Source of the DNA: Lactobacillus sp. YT155
GTDB taxonomy: Bacteria; Bacillota; Bacilli; Lactobacillales; Lactobacillaceae
Direction of reading: 5' to 3'
Assembly (NCBI RefSeq): GCF_030504545.1
Contig: NZ_JAUKWP010000006.1
Coordinates: 31,368 to 95,367, forward strand
DNA length: 64,000 bases
Shown: piece by piece, positions 47,483-56,040 of the stretch
Numbering within the stretch: position 1 is the stretch's first letter
How the letters are laid out: every line of letters begins with the position of its first letter
The notes under the pieces: model-generated
Database searches by the model: none
What the model was told of the DNA's origin: nothing
What the model saw: only the letters and a program-made list of their open reading frames with translations
Position numbers and translations under genes: made by a program

Positions 47483-47848
47483 ATGAAAGAAAAACTTTTA
47501 GAAAATAAAAAAGCAGTAATAGGTATTATTGCTGCATTGATTGTGGTAATTGCATTCATTGGAATATCAAAATATAACGCGAGTAGAATAGAAGGTTCTT
47601 ATACTGGAAAAATTACAGTACTATTCTCAACTAGCAAGGATACGATGACTTTTTCAAAAGATAAAACACTTAAAGAGGGCAATAATAAAGGAACATACGA
47701 AATCGAAGGTAATACTTTAAGAATTGAATTTGACGAAGGCACAACAATGAAAGCAAAACTTTCTAAAGATAGAAAATCATTTGTTATAAAATCAGCTAGT
47801 GGATTGACCAGCATGATTGAGGGTACAAAATATATCAAGAATAAATAA
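47483..47848 (+). CDS. Membrane-anchored small protein with a lipocalin-like beta region
   Basis: A 121-residue protein. After a charged N-terminus there is one membrane helix (AVIGIIAALIVVIAFIGIS) and an extracellular domain of short strands: IEGSYTGKITVLF, DTMTFSKDKTLKEG, GTYEIEGNTLRIEF, AKLSKDRKSFVIKS. This is the repeated pattern of small extracytoplasmic beta proteins that resemble lipocalin/DUF-type domains; I cannot name the family. ATG 47483 follows TAGGAGAA; the longer reading from 47429 runs inside the lipoprotein gene. Confidence 0.65.
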   Translation: MKEKLLENKKAVIGIIAALIVVIAFIGISKYNASRIEGSYTGKITVLFSTSKDTMTFSKDKTLKEGNNKGTYEIEGNTLRIEFDEGTTMKAKLSKDRKSFVIKSASGLTSMIEGTKYIKNK

Positions 47849-47944
47849 AAAAATTGTCGAAGCAAATTTTAATGATATTCTAATTTAAGCATTTTAATTG
47901 TAATTTTTTTAAATTTAAATATAATTGCTTTTGAGGTGAAAATT

Positions 47945-48253
47945 ATGGTAGAAGAAATTTTAGATAAAGACTATGACAAATTAACAGGTGAAGGCTTAGT
48001 CTTCACAGACTTCTGGGCAACTTGGTGTGGCCCATGTAGAATGCAATCGCCAGCTGTTGAAGCATTGGCAGAAGACAATGATGATATCAAATTCTTCAAG
48101 ATGGACGTTGATGAGAATCCTGAAACTCCAAATAGTTTGGGAATCAAAGCAATTCCAACAATGACTTTGAAAAAAGATGGTAAAGTTGTAGAAACAATTG
48201 TTGGTTATCATAGCAAAGAACAACTTGCTGACATTATCAGTAAATATAGATAA
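47945..48253 (+). CDS. trxA: Thioredoxin
   Basis: A 102-residue cytoplasmic thiol-disulfide reductase. The active site WATWCGPCRMQSP, the buried Asp region FTDFWA, and the cis-proline loop KAIPTMTLKKDG are present. GAGGTG at 47933-47938 lies 6 bases before ATG 47945; GTG 47936 overlaps it. The order trxA-yslB(-)-murI is common in lactobacilli. Confidence 0.96.
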   Translation: MVEEILDKDYDKLTGEGLVFTDFWATWCGPCRMQSPAVEALAEDNDDIKFFKMDVDENPETPNSLGIKAIPTMTLKKDGKVVETIVGYHSKEQLADIISKYR

Positions 48254-48254
48254 A

Positions 48255-48285
48255 CAAAAAAGCCTGGATATCCAGGCTTTTTTTA
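48255..48285. terminator. Bidirectional terminator between trxA and yslB
   Basis: AAAAAGCCTGG-ATAT-CCAGGCTTTTT; a perfect stem with A- and T-runs on both sides. Confidence 0.92.
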
Positions 48286-48672
48286 TTTGACTTCAGATTT
48301 GTGATCAATATCGATAGAGATTACCACTGACTTAGATTTTAAATTAATAGAAGAAATGCAATAAGAATTAGTAATTGTTTGGACGAACTCACATAAGAAT
48401 CCAGTTTCTAAATCAAATTCGGGGTGCTCAGCTTGAAGACGGCTGATGACGATATCCCCTGATAAAATGAATTCGAAATGCTTGGTAGCTGATTTTTTAA
48501 CTTCCAGTTGTCCAAATCCAGAATTCTCAAAAAAGTTAATTAGTTCTTCTTCGTTTTGTATTTCGTCGAGAAAGTTAGTAAAAAGTTTTTTTCCTTCCCA
48601 ATAAAGTATTTCTTTTGTGTCATTTCCCAATATATCAGGAAGAACAACATCTCTAAGGATATTATTATTCAT
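48283..48672 (-). CDS. yslB: DUF2507 family protein (YslB-like)
   Basis: A 129-residue protein. LRDVVLPDILGNDTKEILYWEGKKL and FEFILSGDIVISRLQ match DUF2507, a family with a heme-NO-binding-like fold and no assigned role; in Bacillus yslB is next to trxA/racE-region genes. ATG 48672 is annotated; TTG 48675, closer to GGAG, is equally possible. Convergent with trxA. Confidence 0.8.
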   Translation of the reverse strand: MNNNILRDVVLPDILGNDTKEILYWEGKKLFTNFLDEIQNEEELINFFENSGFGQLEVKKSATKHFEFILSGDIVISRLQAEHPEFDLETGFLCEFVQTITNSYCISSINLKSKSVVISIDIDHKSEVK

Positions 48673-48784
48673 CAATAGTTATCTCCGTGTATTTGTTATT
48701 ACTAATTATATACTAATTATCACATTCCGACAAAGCTTGATTTTTCAAAGAAAAACATGAGATAAAAAAATAATTTTATCTTTT

Positions 48785-48825
48785 TGTAACATTTTTGTAA
48801 CATTTCTGTAATCTTGTGGTATTAT
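48785..48825 (+). promoter_or_regulatory. Triple WalR-like box and promoter of the LPXTG/FIVAR gene
   Basis: TGTAAC (48785), TGTAAC (48796) and TGTAAT (48807) are spaced exactly 11 bases apart, fitting the WalR (YycF) consensus TGTWAH-N5-TGTWAH, plus a third half site. They sit just upstream of TATTAT (48820-48825), which has an extended TGG before it. WalKR controls cell-wall genes in Firmicutes. Confidence 0.6.
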
Positions 48826-48871
48826 ATGACTGTAAATAAGAAAACGAATACATACAAGGAGGTACAATTCG

Positions 48872-49855
48872 ATGTTTACAAAAAAATCATTTGTTAATTA
48901 CGCAATTATAACCTTAATGTCGGCAACGATATTAGGACCATTTGTTTCAACTGCAGCAACAGTTAGAGCTGATGTTGCAGAATCTCCATCAACTAATGCT
49001 ACTGAAGAAGTATTGGATAATACTCAAGTAGAAAATAGTAAGAATGAAAAAACTAGCGAAGTTAAAGTTGATAAATCAGCTTTGAAATTGGCTTTGGATA
49101 GAGCGGCGAATATAAGTGATGAGTTTACTCAGAATTTGTCCCAACTTGATGATGTAATCAATGAAGCAAAAACTGTGATGGCAGATGAGTCAGCGACTCA
49201 ACCAGAAGTTGATAGCAAAACTCAAGAACTCAACACGGCAATCGACAAAGTTAATGGACAAGCTGACAAATCGAAACTAGAAATAGCTATGAATGATGCA
49301 GCAAAAGCAAATTCGGGTATCTATACGGAATCATCAGCTAAGAAAGTTACCGCCGCATGGAACGAAGGTTTTACTATCATGAATGATAGTAGTGCAACTC
49401 AAGAGCAAGTTGATGCAGTTACACAAAAAATTAATGATGCAGTTGGCATGTTAATTACTCAGGAAAGTTATAACAACTTAATAGTAGCAGTTAATACTGG
49501 AATGGAGTTGTATTACAAAAAAGCTCCGAAAGACTATCCTTATACCAGCATTTGGATGGAACTCAATGGGTTTATAGAAAATGCCTATGATACGCTACTA
49601 GATATTGATAACCAGGACCAAGCTTCGGTTGATTCAGCAACAAAGAACCTTAATGCGGTAATAGCAAAAGTTAACGCTACGGAATCAACAAATAATCAAG
49701 TAGCAACTACAACAGTGAAGACTACTAAAGAAGCTCCAAAAACTTTGCCACAAACTGGCGAAGCAAATACTCAAGACTTGACTTTGATGGGAATCGTTGG
49801 TTTAGCTTTAACAGCAGTTTTAGGATATGTTGGTTTGAGTCGTAAGAAAAATTAA
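48872..49855 (+). CDS. LPXTG-anchored surface protein with FIVAR-like helical repeats
   Basis: A 327-residue precursor. The signal peptide ends near residue 34 (ATVRADVAES). Three FIVAR-like three-helix units follow (for example LALDRAANISDEFTQNLSQL, then MNDAAKANSGIYTESSAKKV), each ending with a VDSATKNLNAAI-type helix. The sorting signal LPQTGEAN is at residue 292, with a membrane helix and SRKKN tail. FIVAR modules are found in wall-anchored proteins and enzymes that bind sugars or act as spacers. The promoter carries WalR-like boxes. AAGGAGGT precedes ATG 48872. Confidence 0.9.
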   Translation: MFTKKSFVNYAIITLMSATILGPFVSTAATVRADVAESPSTNATEEVLDNTQVENSKNEKTSEVKVDKSALKLALDRAANISDEFTQNLSQLDDVINEAKTVMADESATQPEVDSKTQELNTAIDKVNGQADKSKLEIAMNDAAKANSGIYTESSAKKVTAAWNEGFTIMNDSSATQEQVDAVTQKINDAVGMLITQESYNNLIVAVNTGMELYYKKAPKDYPYTSIWMELNGFIENAYDTLLDIDNQDQASVDSATKNLNAVIAKVNATESTNNQVATTTVKTTKEAPKTLPQTGEANTQDLTLMGIVGLALTAVLGYVGLSRKKN

Positions 49856-49871
49856 TTTAATAGCAGCAAAT

Positions 49872-49907
49872 AAAGGGTTCTTAATCGTAAAGATTGAGGC
49901 TTTTTAT
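49872..49907 (+). terminator. Weak terminator-like hairpin
   Basis: AAAGGGTTCTTAATC-GTAAA-GATTGAGGCTTT with several mismatches, followed by T-rich sequence. Confidence 0.5.
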
Positions 49908-49942
49908 TTTGCTTCACAACCAGTTATACTATTAATGACCGA

Positions 49943-49971
49943 TTGCTCTTAAATAAGTGGTAAAATATAAT
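49943..49971 (+). promoter_or_regulatory. Promoter of murI-rdgB
   Basis: -35 TTGCTC (49943-49948), 17 bases, -10 TATAAT (49966-49971), 28 bases before the GTG start. Confidence 0.65.
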
Positions 49972-49999
49972 TTCAGATTATGAAAGCGAGGAAACGTCA

Positions 50000-50785
50000 G
50001 TGACTAATAATCAACCGATTGGAGTCTTGGACTCAGGTATTGGTGGGTTGACTGTGTTGAAGCAATTAATGCAGCAACTACCTAATGAAAAATATATTTT
50101 TATTGGCGACCAAAAACGTTTGCCATATGGTGCGAAAGCTAAGCAAGAAGTGATTGATTGTACTCGTGAGCTAGTGCAATTTTTTATTGAAAAAAACGCT
50201 AAATTAATTGTGTATGCTTGTAACACGGCAACTGCTCAAGCAATGGAAACTTTACAAAAAGAATTCGATATACCAATGATTGGCGTAATTCAATCAGGGA
50301 GTGAGGAAGCTGTTAAGCAAACTCAACAAAAAGTTGGTGTCATTGCAACAGTGGGTACAATTGATTCTCGAAGCTACGAAGAAAAGATTAAGCAGCTTAA
50401 TCCTGATTTGACTGTTTATGCCAAAGCTACACCTGATTTCGTACCAATGATTGAGAATAATCAGATTGATACAACTCTTATTGCAGAGAATCTTCACTAT
50501 TTCGATGATAAGAATATCGAAAGTTTGGTTCTGGGTTGTACTCATTATCCAATTATTGCCCAACAAATTGATGATTACTTTGGCGGACGAGTAAAAATTA
50601 TCGACCCAAGTCTTCAAACAGCCGTAACGACACTTAATTATTTAACTGAAAATAATATGTTGGGTAATAATTCCGAACCAGCAGATTTTTATACCACTGA
50701 TGATCCTCAAAGATTCAATCAGGCAATTGAGATGATTTTGAATCTAAAACAAGTCAATTCTATGAAAGTGAATGTTGAAAAATAA
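50000..50785 (+). CDS. murI: Glutamate racemase
   Basis: A 261-residue cofactor-free enzyme that makes D-glutamate for peptidoglycan. The N-terminal VLDSGIGGLTVLKQL, the catalytic Cys loops YACNTATAQA and LGCTHYPII, and GVIATVGTIDS are conserved. It starts at GTG 50000 behind GCGAGGAAACG. Its end overlaps or abuts rdgB, implying coupling; this racE/murI-rdgB pair is typical of Firmicutes. Confidence 0.97.
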   Translation: MTNNQPIGVLDSGIGGLTVLKQLMQQLPNEKYIFIGDQKRLPYGAKAKQEVIDCTRELVQFFIEKNAKLIVYACNTATAQAMETLQKEFDIPMIGVIQSGSEEAVKQTQQKVGVIATVGTIDSRSYEEKIKQLNPDLTVYAKATPDFVPMIENNQIDTTLIAENLHYFDDKNIESLVLGCTHYPIIAQQIDDYFGGRVKIIDPSLQTAVTTLNYLTENNMLGNNSEPADFYTTDDPQRFNQAIEMILNLKQVNSMKVNVEK

Positions 50786-50786
50786 G

Positions 50787-51386
50787 ATGAAGAAAATAAT
50801 TATTGCAACTAATAATGAAGGTAAAGCTGCCGAATTTGCCGAATTATTCAAAAAATATGGTGTTGAGATTGAGACTCTAAAAGACTATCCCGAAATCGGT
50901 GATATTCCTGAGAATGGAAGTACTTTTGAAGAAAATGCTAAAATCAAGGCACACACTATCACCAGAAAACTTCACTTGCCAGCTTTAGCTGATGACTCTG
51001 GGCTACAGGTAGATGCATTGCATGGACAACCAGGAATTTTCTCAGCTCGTTATGCCGGTGATCATGATTTTGCTGCCAACAACGCTAAGTTACTTTCTGA
51101 ATTGGGTGGAGTTAGTTTGGAAGAGCGGACAGCTAGATTCGTTAGTACCTTAGTTTTAGCTCATCCAGATGATGAATCAAAAGATGTGATTGTTGAAGGT
51201 CATGTTGATGGTTTGATTGCAACTTTGCCATCAGGTGATGGAGGCTTCGGTTATGATCCATTGTTTTATATTCCGGAATTAGAAAAAACCATGGCCGAGA
51301 TGACAATGAATGAGAAGAACGCTATCAGTCATCGTGCCAATGCTTTAGTAGAACTTGAGAAGAACATGCCTGATTGGATAAATTAA
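50787..51386 (+). CDS. rdgB: XTP/dITP diphosphatase (RdgB/HAM1 family)
   Basis: A 199-residue house-cleaning enzyme that hydrolyses deaminated purine nucleotides (XTP, ITP). KKIIIATNNEGKAAEF, PENGSTFEENAKIKA, LADDSGLQVDALHGQPGIFSARYAG and GFGYDPLF are the family motifs. ATG 50787 gives the usual N-terminus; ATG 50772, inside murI, would add five residues. It starts right after the murI stop and depends on that upstream promoter. Confidence 0.95.
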   Translation: MKKIIIATNNEGKAAEFAELFKKYGVEIETLKDYPEIGDIPENGSTFEENAKIKAHTITRKLHLPALADDSGLQVDALHGQPGIFSARYAGDHDFAANNAKLLSELGGVSLEERTARFVSTLVLAHPDDESKDVIVEGHVDGLIATLPSGDGGFGYDPLFYIPELEKTMAEMTMNEKNAISHRANALVELEKNMPDWIN

Positions 51387-51387
51387 T

Positions 51388-51415
51388 TTGTAGGTTCTAG
51401 CTTTTATGTTAAGAT
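51388..51415 (+). promoter_or_regulatory. Promoter of the DUF948-YtxH gene pair
   Basis: -35 TTGTAG (51388-51393), 16 bases, -10 TAAGAT (51410-51415), 28 bases before the start codon. Confidence 0.5.
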
Positions 51416-51443
51416 TTACTTGTAACTAATGGGAGGAATTCTT

Positions 51444-51845
51444 ATGGATTATGGACAAATCGCAGCATTAATCGCTGCTATTGCATTTGCAGTTCTAGTG
51501 ATTTATCTAATTGTAGTATTAGTACAAGCTGCAAAGATTTTAAAGAGTTTAGAAAAAACAATGGACGAAGCAAACGAAACTTTGAAAACTGTTTCTGAAG
51601 ATGCTGATAAAATTTTAAATGAAACTAATGATTTAATGTCAAAAACAAATGTCTTGGTTGACGATGTAACTTGGAAAATGGAAAAACTAAACCCATTATT
51701 CCAAACAGTGGAGAACTTAGGTAACAAAGCTGATCGTGCAACTTCAGATGACAAATCATCAAGTTCATTTATGAGTTTTGGAACAGCATATAAAGCTGCT
51801 AAAATGGCAAAGACTTTTAAGTCATTCATGCCAGGTAGAAAGTAG
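51444..51845 (+). CDS. DUF948 family membrane protein
   Basis: A 133-residue protein with one N-terminal membrane helix (IAALIAAIAFAVLVIYLIVVL) and a long helical, coiled-coil-prone part (ILKSLEKTMDEANETLKTV, DADKILNETNDLMSKTN), matching DUF948/YtxG of the Bacillus general-stress operon ytxGHJ. ATG 51444 follows GGGAGG; the in-frame ATG 51429 precedes that site. It is paired with a YtxH-family gene 9 bases downstream. Confidence 0.88.
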   Translation: MDYGQIAALIAAIAFAVLVIYLIVVLVQAAKILKSLEKTMDEANETLKTVSEDADKILNETNDLMSKTNVLVDDVTWKMEKLNPLFQTVENLGNKADRATSDDKSSSSFMSFGTAYKAAKMAKTFKSFMPGRK

Positions 51846-51854
51846 GATATTTAA

Positions 51855-52172
51855 ATGGCAAAAAAAGGAAGTTTCTTCTTAGGGTTTGTAGTAGGATCAA
51901 TTGCTTCATACGCCGTAACTAAATACGTTATGCCAATGTCTTCAAAAGAAGATTTGATTGAGAAATTCAATGATATCAAAGAAAGCATGACTGATTCAGA
52001 CGGTGCTTTTGATAAAGACAAGTTAATAAATGATTTCAATGAAAAAACTGCTGATCTAAGAGAAAACATTGATCGTCAAATTAATAAGAAATTGTCATCT
52101 GATGATAATTTTGAAACAATTGTGATTGATGAAGAAAATCTTGATCAAGAAAGTTTAAAAGAAGACAAATAA
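51855..52172 (+). CDS. YtxH family protein
   Basis: A 105-residue protein with a single N-terminal glycine-rich membrane helix (SFFLGFVVGSIASYAVTKYV), then a charged helical tail, as in YtxH (general stress) proteins. Its precise role is unknown. It is the second gene of the DUF948 pair and ends at a strong terminator shared with the convergent pepQ. Confidence 0.85.
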   Translation: MAKKGSFFLGFVVGSIASYAVTKYVMPMSSKEDLIEKFNDIKESMTDSDGAFDKDKLINDFNEKTADLRENIDRQINKKLSSDDNFETIVIDEENLDQESLKEDK

Positions 52173-52200
52173 AAAAGCCTACTGATGTAGGCTTTTTTTT
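52171..52200. terminator. Bidirectional terminator between ytxH-like gene and pepQ
   Basis: AAAAAGCCTAC-TGAT-GTAGGCTTTTT; a perfect stem with flanking A- and T-runs. Confidence 0.92.
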
Positions 52201-53299
52201 AATCGACATATGTTAGTTCTTTAGGAGTATGAGTGAATGGTTCACTACCATTTTCGGTAACATAAACACAATCTTCGATACGAACTCCAGCAACGCCGGG
52301 GATGTAAATACCTGGTTCAATTGAGAAGCACATACCAGGTTGAATGACTAGATCGTTACCTTCCATAATTGATGGGAATTCGTGATCTGACATTCCAATA
52401 CCATGACCTAAACGATGAATGAAGTATTCACCATATCCAGCTTTAGTAATTACGTCACGAGCAATTTTATCAAGTTCTGCCGCTGTGATACCAGGTTTGA
52501 TAGCAGCTTGAGCAGTTAGTTGAGCTTCAAGACATACTTGATAAATATCGAGAGCTTTTTGTGATGGTTTGCCAAAAGCAACGGTACGACTAGCATCACT
52601 CATGTAGCCTTCATGATTAGTTCCTAAGTCAAAAAGGACTAATTCATTCTTAGTTAAGGCAATTTTTTCTGGACCACCATGAGGGTTAGCAGCGTTGGCT
52701 CCACCTTGAACGATGGTGTCAAAACTGGTGTGCATAACACCTTTTTTCATTAGTTCATATTCAATTTCAGCAACGACTTCTTGTTCAGTCTTGCCTTCTT
52801 GAATAGCTTTGAAACCAACTGAGAAAGCAAAGTCGGCCTCATCACCAGCTTTTTTCATTAATTCAATTTCATCACTTGATTTGATTAATTTAGCTTTTTC
52901 CATATACTCGGAAGCGTCAGCACCAAACTTAGCATCTGGGAAATGTTTGAGAACTGATTCCATTCTAGAAACTGGTAAACTGAATTTTTCAATTGCCCAG
53001 TTGATCGGTGCTTGATTGGTTTTTTCCAAAATATGTTCAGCAATCAACTTGAAGGGATCTTCGTGATCTAAGTATCCAAAGACATCATAAGTCCAACCAG
53101 CCTTTTTAGCAGATTCAACTTCTAGTTGTGGAGTGAATAAAAAGGGGTCTTGGTCTGGAAAAACAAATAGTCCCAGAACTCTTTCAATTGGATCACTTTC
53201 ATATCCGGTAAAGTAATTTACGTGAGTAGGTTCATTGATATAAGCAATATCCATGCCAGTATCATTTAACCATTGTTGAAGTTTTTCTATTTTATTCAT
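52199..53299 (-). CDS. pepQ: Xaa-Pro dipeptidase PepQ (M24 family)
   Basis: A 366-residue cytoplasmic metallopeptidase that splits X-Pro dipeptides. The M24 metal ligands are in DLGTNHEGYMSDASRT (two Asp), HRLGHGIGMSDHE (His) and SIEPGIYIPG (Glu), with a last Glu in GVRIEDCVYV. The start is ATG 53299 behind AAAGGAG; the longer open frame would run across the promoter region. It is divergent from ccpA, an arrangement long known in lactobacilli and lactococci, with cre-like sites between the genes. Confidence 0.95.
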   Translation of the reverse strand: MNKIEKLQQWLNDTGMDIAYINEPTHVNYFTGYESDPIERVLGLFVFPDQDPFLFTPQLEVESAKKAGWTYDVFGYLDHEDPFKLIAEHILEKTNQAPINWAIEKFSLPVSRMESVLKHFPDAKFGADASEYMEKAKLIKSSDEIELMKKAGDEADFAFSVGFKAIQEGKTEQEVVAEIEYELMKKGVMHTSFDTIVQGGANAANPHGGPEKIALTKNELVLFDLGTNHEGYMSDASRTVAFGKPSQKALDIYQVCLEAQLTAQAAIKPGITAAELDKIARDVITKAGYGEYFIHRLGHGIGMSDHEFPSIMEGNDLVIQPGMCFSIEPGIYIPGVAGVRIEDCVYVTENGSEPFTHTPKELTYVD

Positions 53300-53369
53300 A
53301 TACAAATCTCCTTTCATAATAGTATAGCACCAACTTAAGGAAATATAATTCATAAACTATATTTGTGAA

Positions 53370-53490
53370 AGAATTGTTGATTGATAGCGTTTTCTGAAAA
53401 CGAAACGTGAAAAAGTTATGAAAACATAGCATTTTGCTTGAAAAAGCGATTTTTCTCTGGTACATTAAACTGAAAGCGTTTTTTAAAAGA
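53370..53490. promoter_or_regulatory. Intergenic pepQ/ccpA region with cre-like sequences
   Basis: TGAAAGCGTTTTTT (53471-53484) matches the cre consensus except for its last two bases; TGATAGCGTTTTCT (53381-53394) differs at two positions. Both fall in the 209-base divergent promoter region, so CcpA probably controls its own gene and pepQ. Confidence 0.5.
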
Positions 53491-53508
53491 AAATAATTGA
53501 GGGAAAAT

Positions 53509-54507
53509 ATGGAAAAACAAGTAATCACTATCTATGATGTTGCAAACGAAGCCAAAGTTTCTATGGCTACTGTTTCTCGTGTAGTTAATGGAAACCCAAA
53601 TGTTAAAGAAGCAACTAGAAAAAAAGTTATGGAAGTTATTGATCGTTTGAACTACCGTCCAAACGCAGTAGCTCGTGGTTTAGCAAGTAAGAAGAGTACT
53701 ACTATTGGTCTAATCATTCCTGATATGACTAACTTGTATTTTGCTTCACTTGCTAAGGGTATTAATGATGTGGCAACAATGTACAAATATCACATTATTA
53801 GTTCATCTTTAGATTCAAGTGATGATGAAGAGCAAGTAATCGATAATTTGTTATCTAAACAAGTTGATGGCCTTATTTATATGGGTCATGTGATTGATAA
53901 GAAGCTTAAACGTCTATTAATTAACTCAAAAACACCAACAGTATTTGCCGGATTAGTAGATGATGGTAATGAAATTGCTAGTGTTAATATTGACTACTTT
54001 GATTCAGTGAAGGAAGTTACTAACAGTTTGATTAGTAATGGACATAAGAAGATTGCCTTTGTTGGTGGTAACTTGGCTACACCAATTGATGGAACTCAGA
54101 AGTTGGGTGGTTACAAAAAAGCTCTTGAAGATAACAACATCAAGTATTCATCAGAAATGGTTTTTGAAGCTGAATATACTTTGACTGCCGGTGCTGCAAT
54201 TTGGGATGCTGTCTCAAGTACTGGTGCAACTGCCGCAATCATTAATGACGATATCTTAGCTATTGGAATGATGAATGCCGCTGAAGATGCTGGCGTAAAT
54301 ATTCCAGAAGATTTCGAATTAATCACAAGTAATGATACAATCTTGTGCCAAATTACTCGTCCAAAGATGAGCTCAATTTCACAACCATTGTATGATATCG
54401 GTGCAGTTTCAATGAGACTATTAACTAAATTGATGAACCAAGAAGTAATTGATGAAAATCAAGTAACACTTCCATACAGTATCGTTCGTCGTCAAACAAC
54501 AAAATAA
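53509..54507 (+). CDS. ccpA: Catabolite control protein A (LacI family)
   Basis: A 332-residue regulator. The HTH is TIYDVANEAKVSMATVSRVVNGN, the hinge helix NAVARGLASKKSTTIGLI, then a periplasmic-binding-protein-like core (GLIIPDMTNLYFASLAKGI). With HPr-Ser-P it binds cre sites and mediates carbon catabolite control; cre-like boxes were seen before arcA, the repeat-rich LPXTG gene and here. ATG 53509 follows GAGGGA; TTG 53497 overlaps it. Confidence 0.96.
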   Translation: MEKQVITIYDVANEAKVSMATVSRVVNGNPNVKEATRKKVMEVIDRLNYRPNAVARGLASKKSTTIGLIIPDMTNLYFASLAKGINDVATMYKYHIISSSLDSSDDEEQVIDNLLSKQVDGLIYMGHVIDKKLKRLLINSKTPTVFAGLVDDGNEIASVNIDYFDSVKEVTNSLISNGHKKIAFVGGNLATPIDGTQKLGGYKKALEDNNIKYSSEMVFEAEYTLTAGAAIWDAVSSTGATAAIINDDILAIGMMNAAEDAGVNIPEDFELITSNDTILCQITRPKMSSISQPLYDIGAVSMRLLTKLMNQEVIDENQVTLPYSIVRRQTTK

Positions 54508-54538
54508 AAAAAGCATTGCTTTAGGCAATGCTTTTTTT
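54505..54538. terminator. Bidirectional terminator between ccpA and pepV
   Basis: AAAAGCATTGC-TTTAG-GCAATGCTTTT; perfect stem flanked by A- and T-runs. Confidence 0.92.
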
Positions 54539-54544
54539 ATGAAT

Positions 54545-55951
54545 TTATTTAATTAAACGATAGATAGCATCGGCGTAAATTTCGATTAAGAGAACTAAGT
54601 CATCAATAATCATATATTCATTGGCTTGATGCATCACGTTTTCACGTCCTGGTAGTAATCCACCAAAGGCAACTCCACGGTCAAGCATTCTACCGTAAGT
54701 TCCACCACCGATTGACATTGGTTCAGAATTGTCATCGTAGTGATCACGATAAGCTGCTAATAGGTTAGCCACTAATTCATCGTCAGCACTTACGAAATGA
54801 GGTGGTTGAGCATGACCATCAACAATGGCACTGGCATGTTCTGGTAGTACTTCAGAAATGTTATTAACTAATTCTTCATCGGTTTTACCTTTAGGGTATC
54901 TCACATTAACAAGAATATTTGCTGAATCTTGCTTTTCGTTATATTCATAAATATCAGGACTAGCTGTAAGTGGTCCCATAGTTGCATCGCTATAGGCAAT
55001 GTTTAAGTTTTTACCATCGAAGTCTAAGTGAAGAGTATTACTAATAAATGAGAAATAGTTCTTTTCTTTATCATTTAAGTTCAAACTTGTTAGGTAAGTT
55101 GCCAAGTAAGTAGCTGAGTTAACACCTTCTTTAGGATCCATCGCATGTGATCCTTTACCTGTTAGGGTAAGTGTTAGTTCGCCATTACCTTCAACAATAT
55201 CACCGCTTAGTTTGTCATCAGCAACAAAGTCAGTGAAGCTGCTACGAACGGCTTCCACATCAATTTTGTCAGCGTTTAGAACAACGGTAGCTGTTTGTGG
55301 CACCATATTAACACGCACACCACTAGTAAATGATTTAACAATTGCTTGGTCGTCATTTGCTTGGTCAAAAGTAATCTTGAATGACACGATTCCTTTTTCA
55401 CCATTGATTAGTGGAAATTCAGCATCAGGGGAGAAACCATATTCAGGTTTCTTTTCTACTTGCATGTAGCGAGTGATACCATACCATTCACTTTCTTCGT
55501 CGGTTCCGAAAATGAAACGAACTTTTTTAGAAACTGGAAGACCAAGATCTTTGATTAATTTAAGACCATAGTAAGCAGCAAGTGATGGTCCTTTGTCGTC
55601 AGAAGTTCCACGTCCATAAATTTTGCCATCTTTGATTGTGGCTGTGAAAGGATCTGTAACCCAACCATCGCCAGCAGGAACCACGTCCACGTGTCCTAAG
55701 ACACCGAGGATATCATCGCCTTGACCATATTCGATGTGTCCAGCAACATTTTCAACATTCTTAGTTACAAAACCATCACGTTCACCATAACCAAGAACTT
55801 GCTTCAAGGCTTTTGAAACACCAGGTCCTAGTGGGTAATCATCAGTTTTGTGTTCAACATCACGGACACTTTCGATGTTAACTAAATCAGTTAAGTCTTT
55901 GATCAAGTCATCACGATATTTTTCGGAATCCTTTTTCCAATCGATACTCAT
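54545..55951 (-). CDS. pepV: Dipeptidase PepV (M20 family)
   Basis: A 468-residue cytoplasmic zinc dipeptidase with broad specificity. The metal ligands are in [12 protein letters not shown] (His, Asp), [18 protein letters not shown] and [11 protein letters not shown] (the catalytic and metal Glu), and GGGTYGRML near the C-terminus. GGGAGG lies 8 bases before ATG 55951. It is a single-gene unit, convergent with ccpA. Confidence 0.95.
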   Translation of the reverse strand: MSIDWKKDSEKYRDDLIKDLTDLVNIESVRDVEHKTDDYPLGPGVSKALKQVLGYGERDGFVTKNVENVAGHIEYGQGDDILGVLGHVDVVPAGDGWVTDPFTATIKDGKIYGRGTSDDKGPSLAAYYGLKLIKDLGLPVSKKVRFIFGTDEESEWYGITRYMQVEKKPEYGFSPDAEFPLINGEKGIVSFKITFDQANDDQAIVKSFTSGVRVNMVPQTATVVLNADKIDVEAVRSSFTDFVADDKLSGDIVEGNGELTLTLTGKGSHAMDPKEGVNSATYLATYLTSLNLNDKEKNYFSFISNTLHLDFDGKNLNIAYSDATMGPLTASPDIYEYNEKQDSANILVNVRYPKGKTDEELVNNISEVLPEHASAIVDGHAQPPHFVSADDELVANLLAAYRDHYDDNSEPMSIGGGTYGRMLDRGVAFGGLLPGRENVMHQANEYMIIDDLVLLIEIYADAIYRLIK

Positions 55952-55999
55952 AAAAGTAACCTCCCAAAATAAGTTAATAAAATCATATCATAGTGCACA

Positions 56000-56028
56000 A
56001 AAAAAAGCCGTCTTGAAGGCGACTTTTT
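56000..56028 (-). terminator. Terminator after the DoxX gene
   Basis: On the minus strand, AAGTCGCC-TTCAA-GACGGCTT (one mismatch) precedes a T-run. Confidence 0.75.
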
Positions 56029-56040
56029 CTGCTATTTTAA

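Noticed and set aside
53300..53353. 18-residue N-terminal extension of PepQ
   Set aside because: It crosses the promoter region, and AAAGGAG lies just before ATG 53299.
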